Source: Selaginella moellendorffii (lineage: Eukaryota > Streptophyta > Lycopodiopsida > Selaginellales > Selaginellaceae). Taken from it: 64,000 bases of DNA. The notes beneath the pieces were generated by a model. It was not told the DNA's origin. It was given only the letters and a program-made list of their open reading frames with translations, and ran no database searches. Position 1 is the stretch's first letter; each line of letters begins with the position of its first letter. The stretch is from positions 1,061,309 to 1,125,308 of the forward strand of contig NW_003314267.1 of NCBI RefSeq assembly GCF_000143415.4. Reading direction: 5' to 3'. A program made the translations under genes and the position numbers. Below, piece after piece: positions 35,557 to 47,855 of this stretch.

Positions 35557-38500
35557 CTAGTTCCTGACCAAGCTCCGGCCGATTTTCAGCAGCTTCTTCA
35601 AGCCGGAGTCCTTGTTCTTGATCTTGTGCGGGACGTAGATCACTTCCACATCCGGAGGGATTGGTTTCGCTGCTACCATGCCTTCCACTCGCGGCTGGAA
35701 GCTCGCGGCCTTGATCTCCTGCTGCGAGGTAGCCACTTTCATCTGCGAAACCGGTTCCACCACTCTCGAGCTCGCGGCCTTGATCTGCGAAACGTCTCCC
35801 ACTTTCGAGCTCGCAGCTTCGATCTCGTCTCCATCTTGCGAGCTAGCGGCTTTGATCTGCGAAACTGGTTCCACCTGCGAGCTCGCGACTTTGATCTGCG
35901 CTTCCACTGCTTCCGCTGCTTCGCCACTGCCAACTTCTTTTGTTTGCCGAGAGCTAGCGTCTCTGATCTGTGAAACCTTGATCTGCGCTTCCACTGCTTC
36001 CACAGCTTCGCTGCTGTTAACTTCTTTTGCGTCTCTGATCTGTGTCACTTGTGTCGGTTGGACTGGGTTTAGCGTTTCCCTGCTGCTGCCTTTGTCTCCG
36101 GCGGGTTCCACCGCCGGAGCGCTGCTATCGTCATCTTTTGCGTGGCGAGAGTTCGCCACCATTTTCACTTCCGGGATATCTTTCGCTTGCTCAAAGCTAA
36201 CGGCCTCGATCTGTGGGACTTCGAGGGAGATACCACTGCTGCCGTAGTGGAGCTCATCGGCCTTTTCCAGAGTCTCGGCGCTGAGCCCTGGAGACGCTAC
36301 TCTTTCGGCACTCTTAGTACTTACTTGCTGCAGGTGAGAAGAGGACGACGACTCGTTAGGATTCAATGCAATGGAACTCGTCACCCCCGGGGGAGCATTA
36401 CCTGAAACTTTGGCTTTCTCCTGGCTAGAGGCTGCCAGAGCTGGAGTCGATGGGACTCCCTTGAGACTCCTGGACGAGGCCGACCGAGAGTCTGCTTGTG
36501 AGAGAGAAGCTCCTGCCCGGTTTGAGGAAGCCTTCTGTGTCTCCGGTTTTACCAGTTCTCGCACTGACGCTACGCTTTTCCTCATCACAGGCATTGGCTT
36601 CTTAGTAGAGGATGATTCTCCTGCTTTTCCAGTTGCTCCCTGCTGTCGGACAGCCGGCGGCTTTGCGTTTTCCTTGCGAACGTCTGCAAGGGAAGGGACG
36701 GATCGGCTGAGCGGATTGCTGCTTGACGTTGGCTTTTTTACTGAAGAACTCTTGTTTGTTGTCGTCGAACTCAATGCTCTGGTCGGGGGCTTGCTAGAAG
36801 TACTGGTTCTACTCACTTTGGACACGGCCGGCTGAGATTTTGGTGTTGAAGTGCCTCCGGTTCGTGCAGCAATTCGATTGCGACGTTCAGCCGCAATTTC
36901 TTCGAGACGTTTCCTCTCTGCCTCCTCCTGCAAGTACCAAGGATGGTTAGATACACGCAGTCAGCATATAACATACCTTCTCTCTTTTTGTCTTCAGAAT
37001 TGATGATCTTGTTGCCTTGAACCGAGAAGACAATTCGGCCTTTCGTTTGTCTAGCGTGTCTTGCAGCGACTTCAGTCTTGCTTCTCTCTCTGCCTTCTTC
37101 GGCCCAGCCTCCTTCGTCAACTTAGCGTCTCGCTGTTCATGGTATTGCTCGTAAAATTTCTCCTCGACTTCCTCTTCTGGTGCAGGCTCAGGTTTCGGTT
37201 GCATGGCCGACATTGCCTCCATTTCAACGTTGACGTCGCTCCATCGCTTCTCAAGTGACTCCTTCCCCACCGATCTCTCTGGCAGCATCCATATATCCTC
37301 CGGCTCGAACTTTGGACTTTCAGGCTTTTCTTTTGTCTCTACGTAAAGCTGGTCTGCCGGCATTTCGAGCTCCAAGGTCCGTCTTGTCACCTCTGAGGTA
37401 TCAAGAGCAGGTCGAGAAGGGACGATAAAAAGATCCTGTAGTACTGCATCTGAACTCATATCCTTGGAATCGTCCTGTCGATTTTGATGCTGATAAGACT
37501 CGTCTATCGGATGTGCTGAATCCGAGAAACCAGAACGCTGGGGAATGATGAAGGAATCGTCCAAGTTACCATCGTGTTGGCCTGCTTTCCTGAAAGACAG
37601 TTCTGAGTCGTAATTGCTAGAGACGAAATGCCCGGCCTGATTCCTCCCAGGCAGCACCAGTCCATCCTTGGACGCTAGATTACTAGATTTCATCTGATCT
37701 TCAGCACCATACTGGGAACCTGTCTTTCTCCCATGAGCTCTTCCGTCACCATTAAGCATATATGAGTCATCGGAAGTAAACTCTGAACGTCTCCTGTCGT
37801 GCTGTTGTGGGAGTGCTTCCGAGTCAAAAGCATACGCATTTCCCCCAGATTGAAGGCCGCCTCTCCCTGGTACCGAGAAGTAAGTATCATCAATCGTATC
37901 CTTTCCGTTTGCTGATGCATGGGAGCCTTCAGACGAGATCTCCGTTACCACAGGAACAGATTTGTGGCGCCTCGTTTTCTTTTTGTTTCGACTCGGACGT
38001 TCTTCGCTATAATGTTGCTTCCCCCCTTGATCTATCTCACTGCTAGTTTCAAACTCACTGCTCTCATCGGATTCGTTTTCCGTGCTCCTGCTTTTGTTTC
38101 CACCAGCAGGTTGATCCTGTGACCCTGTAATATAATTGATATTCCGGATAAGAACCATGCCTGACCGTTTTCCTGGACGCCCGACTTGAACTTTCTTTAG
38201 TGGCGAAGACGTTCTTCTCCGAGGTGAAGACTTCCTGCTGTTCTTTTTGCCGTTACTTTTTTCTGCTACTTCATCCTCTTCCTCCTCTGCTTCACCGTTG
38301 GTGGATGCGTTGTTGAAAGTACCGGGGGGAGGAACCGCCCAGTATGGATTCATCTGGCCGTAGTTACCGTTCACGTATGGATTCTGAGGCATAAATCGAG
38401 GATCGTAACCCTGCTCGCTGCCGAAATGCATCCAAGGAGGAGGATGTCCATACGGTGGCATTCCCATCATCTGAGGAAAGCTGTGGTGCTGATCAGACAG

Positions 38501-39782
38501 GTAGCCGGACGGTTGCCGCTGGAGATTTTCAAGGGAGTCCTTTCGGGCCGTATCATCTGTTCCTTTCTCGTCGTGAGCCTTGGAGGCCTCAATCATGTTC
38601 TTCAGTGGGGCCAGGCCCTCGGGAGCAATAGTTATTCCAGTGCCGTTCGCCTCCGGATATGCATACGCGCCCTCTGCTGCTACAAGTTCCATTTCGTCCA
38701 GCCATAGACCACCTTCTTGCTGTTTTTTGCACAAAGACGCAAACTTGTGACAAGCTTCGCTGCATTTGTGGAGCTTATTGTTAGTCATAATGCGTAAAAC
38801 CCCGAGGTAGCTCACCTTAGTCGCGCAGCGCCAAAATACTCTGCGAAACCAAGAAGGTCGGACAGGTGATCCATATCAAAACCGGCGGCAACTGCACGAG
38901 CAAATGCCATCCCTTGTTCTCTTTGCAAGACCGCGTGTCGAGTTTCCATAGCTTTGATCAAACGGCACCTTCAAAATGGCAGCGGTTAAACCCGAACAAA
39001 CCGGTACGAGCAATCACTCTCTACCTGGAAGTTTCATTGTTTTCAGCGTCGACCTCTTCTACATCCTTGCGGATCTGTTGACACAAAAATGAGCTGCTTG
39101 ACACAAATTCAAAAGGTTCGGACCTTGCTTTGCTTGTTGAAAGATTTTCCACCACCTATATCCACAGTTAAAGAAAGTTGAAAATCATGGTGATTAGAAT
39201 GGGTACCTGAAACAGTCACGACTGATCCAGCAACAGATTGCTGGTCGTCTCCCTGAAGTCACGTAAACATCATTCAGAAAACCATTTGAAGAAAAGTAAG
39301 GTTACCTCATTCGTGTAGTTGCACAACTCTTCTTCGAGCTGAATTAGCTCCGTCTCCACAACGCTGACGCGCTCCAGCACCTCCGGAGTGCTAACGAAGC
39401 GCACAAATCTACAGAAACAGTCCCAAGAATTATTGGTGGAGCGCAATGAATGGTAGTAGCGAAAGGCGCTTTACCTTTGCATGGTGCCTTTAGTGAACCA
39501 GCTTGCTTTGCCTTGGTTGCCATCAATCGGGGGCTCGAGCCTGATCGAGTAGCCACCAACAGCAATTTGCTCCTCGGCTGCCCTCAAATGGGCAAGGAAT
39601 GGCTTGAGCAATCCAGATGCCAATTTCTCGCTCACACCATGGGACGATATCAGCAGCTCACACCTGGAATAACAATGCAATATCAGGATCAAAGTATCAG
39701 TCGAAGCTAAACACTCTGGAAACCTGGTCCTGGTCGGTGTGAGCTGGAAGACGGCGAAATCCAGCACTATATCGGCCTTCAT
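35557..39782 (-). CDS. CIP7: COP1-interacting protein 7-like protein
   Basis: Nine exons on the minus strand: 39782-39724, 39663-39475, 39408-39306, 39252-39207, 39155-39124, 39074-39025, 38968-38816, 38759-36977 and 36927-35557; total 3786 nt, 1261 residues, all introns GT..AG and about 45-65 bp. The N-terminus carries the family's hallmark [14 protein letters not shown], then [21 protein letters not shown] and [10 protein letters not shown]; exon 7 gives the conserved E-Q-G-M-A-F-A-R-A block and F-G-A-A-R-L. The middle is charged and low-complexity, a coiled-coil-like K/E/R-rich segment crosses the last intron, and the end is Ser/Ala/Val-rich with repeated ASSQ-like words. In Arabidopsis CIP7 is a nuclear coiled-coil factor that binds COP1 and promotes light-induced genes. 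An alternative last exon cannot be excluded. Confidence 0.9.
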
Positions 39783-41025
39783 CGCGAATGCAGCGCCCTA
39801 AGGAAGCAGCAGGCTCTAGATCCAGCCGATCTCACTCGCCGACCATTCCTCTCGAGAATCCGGCGACCCTTGTCCTACTACAGAGAAACAGTGACGAGAT
39901 TCTCACAATCCGATGCTCGAGAAACCTACATTGCTCGCTTACCGGCACAGGCAGCTCCAGGCGTCCGAGAGAGGATCGAAATTTCAGCGCGGCATCACGA
40001 TTCGAGGCGATCCACAACCCGGCGGCGAGATTATCGAATCAATCCATGCCTGGCAACCGCTGGCCGGAGCGCTCCTCCCTTCCCCGATCGAAAACCTAGC
40101 GCGCCTTCTCACTCTCTTCTCCCCTTCGTCCACAAAAAAGAGAGAAGGAAAATCACGGCAATAAAACCACTTTGATTGATCCTTCTCTGTAGTCTAGTGT
40201 AATGATTTTTATTAAATCGGGGAACAAAACAATGGTGAGCTGTCACATGGGTGGGTGCCTATAGGCTATACCCGAAGAAATATACATACAAAAATCCCCT
40301 GGCCACTGCAACTGTGCCACGTGGGACCCCATACGAGTAGTTGGGACATCATAGATGCTTATCATCCACATCGTGATGTGAACTCCACACCAATTACCCC
40401 ACATCATGCGGCATGCCCTCCATCCATGCATGTAAAGTTGACGGTCCCATGGTACGTGTGAATGGAGGATCCAAGGGCCGGTTTAATCGCGCGGTGAAGT
40501 GACGTGGCAACCCGGCCAAATCATAGCTAGCTGGAGACCACCATTGTTTGGCCTGGCAAAAGTAGAGACCAAAATTCTTCTTTTAAGCTTTGATCCACTT
40601 CGTCGAAGCCCTCTAAAGAATCAAATTTTTCGTATTTTTCTTAAAGTCCGAATGATCTCTTCGCGCGCTTCTTCTTTGATGCGAGCGAGTAGACTCTGGT
40701 CGATCCAACGAGCTCTGTTAGTAATTGATGCAGTTTTCTATTTTACCTGTCGAGATCATGAAGTTGTCGTTCCTGAGATCTTGGAAGAACTTCGCAGCTG
40801 TGGCTTCTTCGGTAACTTAAGCCGACAAGGACCACCACCAGCGGCGCATCTAATGCTTTCCCAGTGACTTGCTAACAGCTCCTTTATCTCCGATATGTGT
40901 ATCTAGCAGTTTCTTAGTCCCCCTCCTAGAAGAAAAACTTTTGCTTTCTCTCGTCTCCACTGCAAAACTTTGGACTTTCCCTGCCCTCCTTTCACCCTGT
41001 CCTGAGCTATCCTGTGCTACTGGAA
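39783..41025. other. Promoter of CIP7-like gene and 3' region of the histidine kinase
   Basis: About 1.2 kb between the CIP7-like start and the kinase stop, both on the minus strand. It holds one G-box, CACGTG at 40,318-40,323, about 540 bp upstream of the CIP7-like start. A 122-codon + strand frame at 40,499-40,867 shows no domain and probably overlaps the kinase 3' UTR. Nothing else is recognised. Confidence 0.5.
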
Positions 41026-44000
41026 TTACTGCTTCTTTACCAGCTCCTGGATCGTGCTTACCATCAGCTTACAATTGATCGGCTTGGTGAGGTAAGCGTC
41101 CATTCCAACAGCACGGCATTTGGCTTCGTCGCTTGTTAGAGCGTGCGCCGTGAGTGCGACGATGGGAATGTGTCGGTCTGTGTCAGCCTCTGATTCTCGG
41201 ATGGCCTTGGTCGCGCTGTAGCCATCCATCACCGGCATCTATCAAGAAAACACAAAAAAAAAAAAACAAAGAAGAGATTTTGTCAATTAATAAGAAGCAA
41301 AGATCATTGAATAGTAACTTACTGCACAGTCCATCAGGATCAAGTCGAAGTGTAGAGTCTGTGACTTCAGAAGCTCGTTAACTGACTTTGCCACTGCTGT
41401 CACGGCTTGTTGTCCGTCCCCGACTATTGTCACCTCAGCTCCAAGCTTTCCCAGGATTGTCCCGATCATCCGCTGCAGTATGGGCGTGTCCTCCACCACT
41501 AGAATCCGCAAGCCAGCTAAAGGTTTGGAGCCTGAGGGCTCCACTGCTGCATGAGTCGGGGACGCATTTGATGTGCTGATCTCACTTTCCGGTAGGCTGA
41601 AAGGACTTCTCGCAGAACTTGTGCTCTTTGGCTTGGTCGGTATTCGTAGATCTATAACCGGGCCGCTCCACTCGTTCTCGAGGTCCTTGGCACCTTTCCT
41701 GTCCTCCTGTACACCGTCCGCGGTGGTGTTTACCACTTCGGGTGTCAAAAGTCCACTCGTTGGTGATCCCGGTGTACTGAGAATGTAGTCGTCCGAGTGG
41801 TAAGCAACGTCTGAAGAAGGCACGTGATGAACGATGCCCAAACCACCTCCACAGTGCCTCACAGGTACGCTACTTGTCAGGCGTGGAGTAGAAGGTCCGC
41901 TTGAAATGCAGCTCAAAGGCTCGGATGATGCCGGCTCAAACTTGGAAACTCGTTGAAGCAAAGTGAGAAGTCTTTTCATTCTGCTCGCATGTAGAGGCTT
42001 GATCAAGATAACTGATGGAGCAGCTACCTGTAACGCCTTCTTGAAGGAAATTCCGGAATCAGGAGGGGCAATCCAGCCGACCGCAAGGGAGTGCCGGTGA
42101 CGAATCCTTGAAAGGAAGCTGAGTACTTCGAGTAAGGAGGCCGGCATCTTAGATGAACTTTCACAGTCCGAGGGTCCCGACTTCCCCCAAGGGAACATAG
42201 AAACGTCGATCAAAGCCAACAACGAAGAGCCGGCTTCTAGAAAGCTTTCCAGAGTCCGACTGCTGCATCCTGCACTACTACTGCCCAGCGGAGAATAGTC
42301 CGCTAAATCACTGAAATAGCCAGCTCTCTGGCATTCCCTTGTGTTTAGCCGAAAGTCATTGCAGCCACTGCTGCATATAGCCTCCATTGTCGATAGAACA
42401 TCCTGAAAGCTGCTGACATGAGTCACCCTTGTACCTTTCTTCTCTAACCAGCGGATGCAAGTGCTTGCCGCCATACCATCTGGCATAGCGACCACCACCT
42501 GAGTGCGCTCGAGAAGACTGAAGGATGGTGTCGGATACGAAACATAAACTTGCGGCGATCCTATGAGAGAGCTCAAGCTGTCGGGTGACGGCGAACTCGC
42601 CACTAATGTTTCCGGAGGAACATCCTTCAATCTCTCCATGACAATATTGAAACGAATAAGAGTTCCAGGTCCTTGCTTGCAAATGACTTGCACTTCTCCA
42701 CCCATTTTCTGAACTAGCGACCGGACAATATAGAGACCAAGGCCAGAGCCTCCGTGAATTCTCGTCGACGATGCATCTGCTTGAACGAAACTGTCGAAGA
42801 CCGTTTCATGCATGTGGGACGGAATTCCGCAACCTATGAGAATAGTTCTGTTAAAAACAATGTCTAGAACGTAAATCTATCAATCGTACCTGTGTCATCA
42901 ACTTCAAAGATGAGATTGATGAAAGATGGACCATCACTACTAATTTCCGGTTTTTCATCAGCCCAACCACGAATGACTATATGGCCATTTTCCGTGAACT
43001 TCATGGAATTTGAAAGCAGGTTGCTAAATATTTGTCGAATTCGGCACGCATCACCTTTCAAGGCCTGCGGAATGGTATCTGAAATACAAGATAATACATG
43101 GACTGGAAACAGAATATCAAAAAACAAAAATACCTGAAAGATCCAACGCAACATCCACACTAGCTGCATAGGACTGGGCTGCAAACATATCCACAAGAGA
43201 TTCCAGCTCGCTCGCCAGATTAAAAGGAGCAAGATCCAAGTCCATTTTTCCTGCCTCCACCTGTTCAAGCAGTAAGTGCAGAAGTCATACGTGAGAGAAA
43301 CATACCTTACTGATATCCAGCACATTATTAACCATGCTAAGAAGCCCCGTTGCGCATCGTCGTATTTGTCCAACGGAAGTTTCTTGCTCGGGAGTTAGAG
43401 TGTCACATGATAGAATATCCAACATGCCAATTATGCCAGCCATGGGAGTTCGTAGCTCATGGCTGAAAGAAGTCATGGTCAGTCCTCAACAAATTAGGAT
43501 TGTTGTTGTCATGTATACCTCATGTTGGCAAGAAATTGGCTTTTATGATTGCTTAGTTGTTCGGCTCGATGTTTGGCTATCAGCTGCCGAATCAGTTCTT
43601 GCTTCAGCTGCATTTCGGTGCTCATATTGCTCGTAAGCACACATATTAGAAGACAGCCCACGATGGAGATAGCAATCGCAATGCTGACAGACACTGCAAC
43701 CACTGTCCGTTTCCACGACTCGATCTTACCCATTATGCGTTTCTTTGGGATAGCAGCTACTGCAGTCTGTGAAAACAAGAACATTAGGCTGTTCAAAAAA
43801 ATCCACTACAGACTCACCAGCTTTAGGCTACTGAAAGGACTATTGTTCACTGGCATAGTATCAATGTAATACTTGGTACCCATAAGGTTAACGTTCACAG
43901 CATGAACTTCCAAAAGATTATTCTTGTATCCTGACTCTAAAAATGTGGCAGCTGCAGCAATTGTTGGATTGGAAGAATTTCTGGCATCGCATAAAATGTC

Positions 44001-45300
44001 GGTATCTTGCATTTCGCTCGACATCGCTATGATTTTTGAATTATTGTTTTCGTCTTTCCTGAAATTCAGTAGATTGAGCTCCAGAGCGAAAGGAAGTCAA
44101 AACACGTACCAGACAACGTAAAGAAATCCTCCAAGCAGGTCCACTGTAGATAAATAGTTTGTTAATTCTTTCAAGGATGTTGTGATTGCCGAGACGCCGA
44201 TAAATTCATTACTTTCCGACAACACCGAGGCTGCGGCAGCTATCACTGGCTCACCGAAAACCCCCGGCTCTATACTCCAGTTTGCCTGAAAAGAAAATCA
44301 CAAGCATTAGATTCGCATACTACATTAAGATCTCCGAGACCTGGCTGGCTTGAAATTTGCGCATGATGGAAGGGTTGATGACATAAGGCGTCGAATTGCT
44401 TTCTACGGCGGGAAACTTTCCTATTCCAGTTTTTGACCCAGTCAGATTCTGGAACACAAGCAGTGCAATAGCGTCACGCGTAAAACTAGAGCACCGGAAA
44501 AGATACCTGCATGTACCATGCTTTAGGAACGCCTGCAGAAGACTCGTTGGCGAAGAACAAGTACTCCGAACTGTTAACTCTTGAATAATCAACCGCATAA
44601 CCATCTCGGTGTAGAAACGAGACGGAGCTCAGTTGCGGCCTCGTTGATAGAAAAGCCCAATTGATTCTCCTGATCTGTTAAGAGAGCTAGAGCAACAAAC
44701 CGAAGAGAAGAATAGAACGAACCTCGTCCTGTGACGAAGCCCAATTGCGGTTGCTGAGAAAAACGTTTTGGTGAAGGGAGCTCAAAGTAGAGGACATGTT
44801 GTAAGTCTCTCCTAGGATCAGCGACGTTGTTTGCAAGCTGCTTTGGAGTAGCTCACGCCGCAAGACCGAAGCCGCGTGGTTCACAGCCTTCTTGCTATAG
44901 GTGGAAGTGTAGTACCATGTAACGAGGCTGGTGCAAACGAGCATCAAGGCGAATAGAATCTGCGTTTCCCGATGCGTTAGATAGTCAAAGAGGCACAGAG
45001 TGAATCAAATAAACCACGTACCATTATCGCGAGGCGAGAGACGAGCACGGTGTTGGTGCGGTCCAGCAGCCTCCTCTTGCGGCAAAACGCGCGATGGACA
45101 GCCGCATTCGCGAAGTTCTCCACTGTCACGGAGCTCCCCATCATGTCCAAGATGATATGCTCCAACACCGTCTCCTTGCCATCCTCTTCCCGCTTGAAGC
45201 ACCATTTGGGCAGCTCCAGCGATTCGCAGCCTCGGCCAGAGCAATCAATAGAGTCCCTCGCCTTCGCCTCTGCCTCTTGCCGCTGCTTCATCGCGTCCAT
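41026..45300 (-). CDS. AHK1: AHK1-type hybrid histidine kinase (putative osmosensor)
   Basis: Twelve exons on the minus strand: 45300-45022, 44959-44723, 44674-44507, 44448-44341, 44285-44110, 44058-43818, 43766-43519, 43462-43306, 43260-43134, 43078-42890, 42833-41323 and 41238-41026; 3654 nt, 1217 residues, close to Arabidopsis AHK1 (about 1200). Membrane segments at about 94-111 and 424-447 enclose an extracytoplasmic sensor region. The kinase has the H box S-H-E-L-R-T-P (phospho-His 487), N box N-L-L-S-N-S (about 600-605), D-D-T-G-C-G-I (641-647) and G-G-S-G-L-G-L (671-677). After a receiver-like but Asp-poor middle region (about 700-1080) comes the true receiver: V-V-E-D (about 1089-1092), phospho-acceptor Asp1145 in L-I-L-M-D-C and a Lys in the final L-T-K-P-I. 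The family relays phosphate His-to-Asp to HPt proteins; AHK1 senses osmotic stress. The substrate signal here is inference. Confidence 0.93.
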
Positions 45301-45936
45301 CCCTCGGCGATCATTTATATTCTAGCTGCCTACCTATCCCCGAAATCCAAAATATTTCCATCCTTGCCCGAATCTCTGCCGAAATCCCGAGCTCGCTCGC
45401 CTCGGAGCCAATCCAGAGCGCCAATGCCCCCAAGAATACCGCGGCCAGCGATCGACGCGACAATCCTGGAGCACTCATACCTCGATTCAGACCAGAATCT
45501 CCGCCACGCTCCTCCCGCATTCCATTCCTAGCAATCCCATCGCCGCAGCAGCGGCGCAGTACCAGTCGATCGAAGAATGTAGCGCTAGCGCCGAGGGCAA
45601 GAACCGGCCAAAACGCAAGATCTTCGCAGCTAGAAAAGCGTATATTTGGGGACAGATGAAAAACCCTCTTCCTCGACAGCTCCAGCCCGTCACGTTGAAG
45701 GGCACGCTTCGCTCGGTGTACGGCACGTTCCACGTGGCCCGGATCATTAATGGCCCGCCACCAGTACGGCCATTTGCTCCTTAATTCCCGGCGGTTAAAA
45801 ACAAACGACTTTAAACATCCCTCCCGGTTTAAACATCATCCAATCTTACGGCGTCCGGTAAATATCGCCGTCCTTATTCTGCCTGGGTATTGACGGGAGC
45901 TAAGATTAACAGTAATAGAACGCTCTCCTCCTCGGA
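45301..45936. promoter_or_regulatory. Promoter region of the histidine kinase with G-box
   Basis: About 640 bp between the kinase start codon and the stop of the TOM1-like gene, both on the minus strand. A G-box CCACGTGG (CACGTG 45,731-45,736) lies about 430 bp upstream of the kinase start, compatible with ABA or light-responsive bZIP/bHLH control. The short frames here overlap no domain. Confidence 0.5.
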
Positions 45937-47450
45937 TTAAGCGTTCTCTTGTCTATCTATCGCGTGATACTGGTTTCCTCCTCCTAGTCGCTTTGGCGGA
46001 AGTTTGCGAAGGATGAAGAGAACCAATGCCGACGGGAGGATCTCGACTAGCTGGAAGGAACAAAACCAAGCAAAGAGTTTGTCATCGAATCGAATCCATC
46101 AATCGAGAAAATCCTGGGAAGAAAAAAATCGACTTACCGAATAGTAGAGGACGTTGAGGAAGGGGTGGTATAAAACATCCAGGTCCGCGTTCTTCTCAAA
46201 CGTTGAGAAAGCAAGCTGGTAAGCGAATAAAGTGTTAGATTTTTCTGGCCAGAGTCAGAGGAGTTTTGATGGGGAATCTTACAATGAACGTGCGAATCGT
46301 GAAGCACGCGAAGCAGATGCCGGTCACTCCACCAACCTGTAAGCGAGAAAAGGGCTCTGGGGTTTATACCCGATACAGCAAAGACTACGATCGCATCGTA
46401 CCTCGTGAAGTTTCTTTTGGCGTCCTTTGGACTCGATTGGAAACCTCCGCAACATCATAAAAAGCCTGCAAAAAACCATCGGGGAACGTCGAGATGGGAA
46501 AAAAGAAAACTTCCACCTTCCACCGTAAACTAGAAACCCAAACGCTGCCAGCAAGGAAACACCTAACAATCCGATCCAAAATCCTGTCAGATTGGCAAGC
46601 AGAGAAAAACGCATTGGATGTTAAACAGTACCAGCGAAAAAGAGCTTGGAGATTGTCAGGATAACTTCGACGGGCTTTAGCCAATAGATAACCCACAGGA
46701 GTAGCTGTCACGAAGGGAGAAATGCGATCGTCTCTCAATTAAGTGCAAGATACGATTCGATTACCTGACCGATATAAACAATGCAATTGATAACGACAAA
46801 CACAGGGCGCAAGTTCTCTGCTGGGAGATTCTTGGCCTAACAAACAACAAAACTTCGTTACTCGGATAAGAACAAATCAAAGTATTAAGAAGCACCAACC
46901 TGGCGATATATCTCGGCCCAGAACAAAACCAGGAGAGCGTAAGTCGTGAAGAATAGGAGGCCGGGAAGATCTAACAGGATAGGCTGTAAGATCTGTAGAA
47001 TCCCATGGAAAAACTCTTTGTTATACGATAGAATTCCAGGGGATTGCGAGTTTTGTCTTACCTCAGGCTTCAGGTACTGCAGTTGCCGGCGGAATAGAAA
47101 GACTGCAGCTCTAACTGATCGAGGAAGACGAATCAAAACAAGAGGATGAGAGAAAAAAAATGAAACTTTTCACCTCCATTTACAAAGAAATTGAGGAGAT
47201 GGAACACTTTCTGCGTTGTCCAGCCATACTCCGGCACCCGGATTTGTATTCTAACGAGTTGGATCTAACAAAGGAAGAAAATCGATAGGAAACACAGCTA
47301 ACTTACAAGAATCAACTAACTTACAAGGGCAGCAATGGAGAGTAGTGCGTACGCCGCCGCCAAGCCGTAAAACACCCCGTCCTCGAGCGATTTGGAGCTC
47401 CTCAACCCCAAATCCTCCACAAACGCCGCGACGATCGATAGACGCTCCAT
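45937..47450 (-). CDS. TOM1/TOM3/THH1-family seven-transmembrane protein
   Basis: Eleven exons on the minus strand: 47450-47325, 47264-47174, 47114-47062, 46992-46900, 46836-46765, 46704-46632, 46583-46517, 46465-46402, 46336-46283, 46215-46138 and 46050-45937; 885 nt, 294 residues, close to the roughly 290 of Arabidopsis TOM1. Landmarks in order: [58 protein letters not shown] and [11 protein letters not shown]. Hydrophobic segments agree with a multi-pass protein. Family members are tonoplast proteins known as host factors that anchor tobamovirus replication complexes; their normal role is poorly known and may involve vesicle or small-GTPase functions. It shares a short divergent promoter with the PP2C gene. 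Confidence 0.93.
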
Positions 47451-47855
47451 GCCTTCGCGCCCTACGTCATAGGAAGCGCCCGGCAGTTGCGAATCCCATG
47501 CCCCGGGCCACTGTCACCCTAGAAATCCAGCGTCGTCTTCCTCCTCCTCGATTAGGGCGACGGCGCAACGATTGAGAAGAACACGAAGAAACAAAGAAAA
47601 TATTTCGCGAAGCCAGAGCTTTGCAAGTTTCAAGGGCAAAAGTGGCACGTGGCGACTGGCTTGCATGACGGGACACGTGGCGGCTGCATGGACTGAAATC
47701 TGGCAAGCCCAGAGGTCGCCACGTGTTCTTTACGTGATTCGAGCCTATATACACCGGGAGGGGACAAAGTATTTTGACCTATTTGCTCGCTCATTGGGAG
47801 GTTTTCTTCGATTGATCGAGCTCCAGGGATTGATCTGCTGCCGCAGCTGCTAGAA
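47451..47855. promoter_or_regulatory. Bidirectional promoter with three G-boxes
   Basis: 405 bp separate the divergent TOM1-like and PP2C start codons. CACGTG occurs at 47,646-47,651, 47,674-47,679 and 47,720-47,725, each within an ACGTGGC/GCCACGT context, the ABRE core; a further ACGTG is at 47,732-47,736. A TATATA box for the PP2C lies at 47,746-47,751, about 105 bp before its start codon. The arrangement suggests ABA- or stress-responsive bZIP control of PP2C, possibly of both genes. Confidence 0.65.

Noticed and set aside
35678-36835. Long + strand frames (up to 189 codons) opposite the CIP7-like last exon
   Set aside because: Antisense shadows of a biased Ser/Ala-rich coding exon; the minus-strand frame is supported by splicing and family motifs.
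40499-40867. 122-codon + strand frame between CIP7-like gene and kinase
   Set aside because: No domain, and it lies in the probable 3' UTR of the minus-strand kinase.
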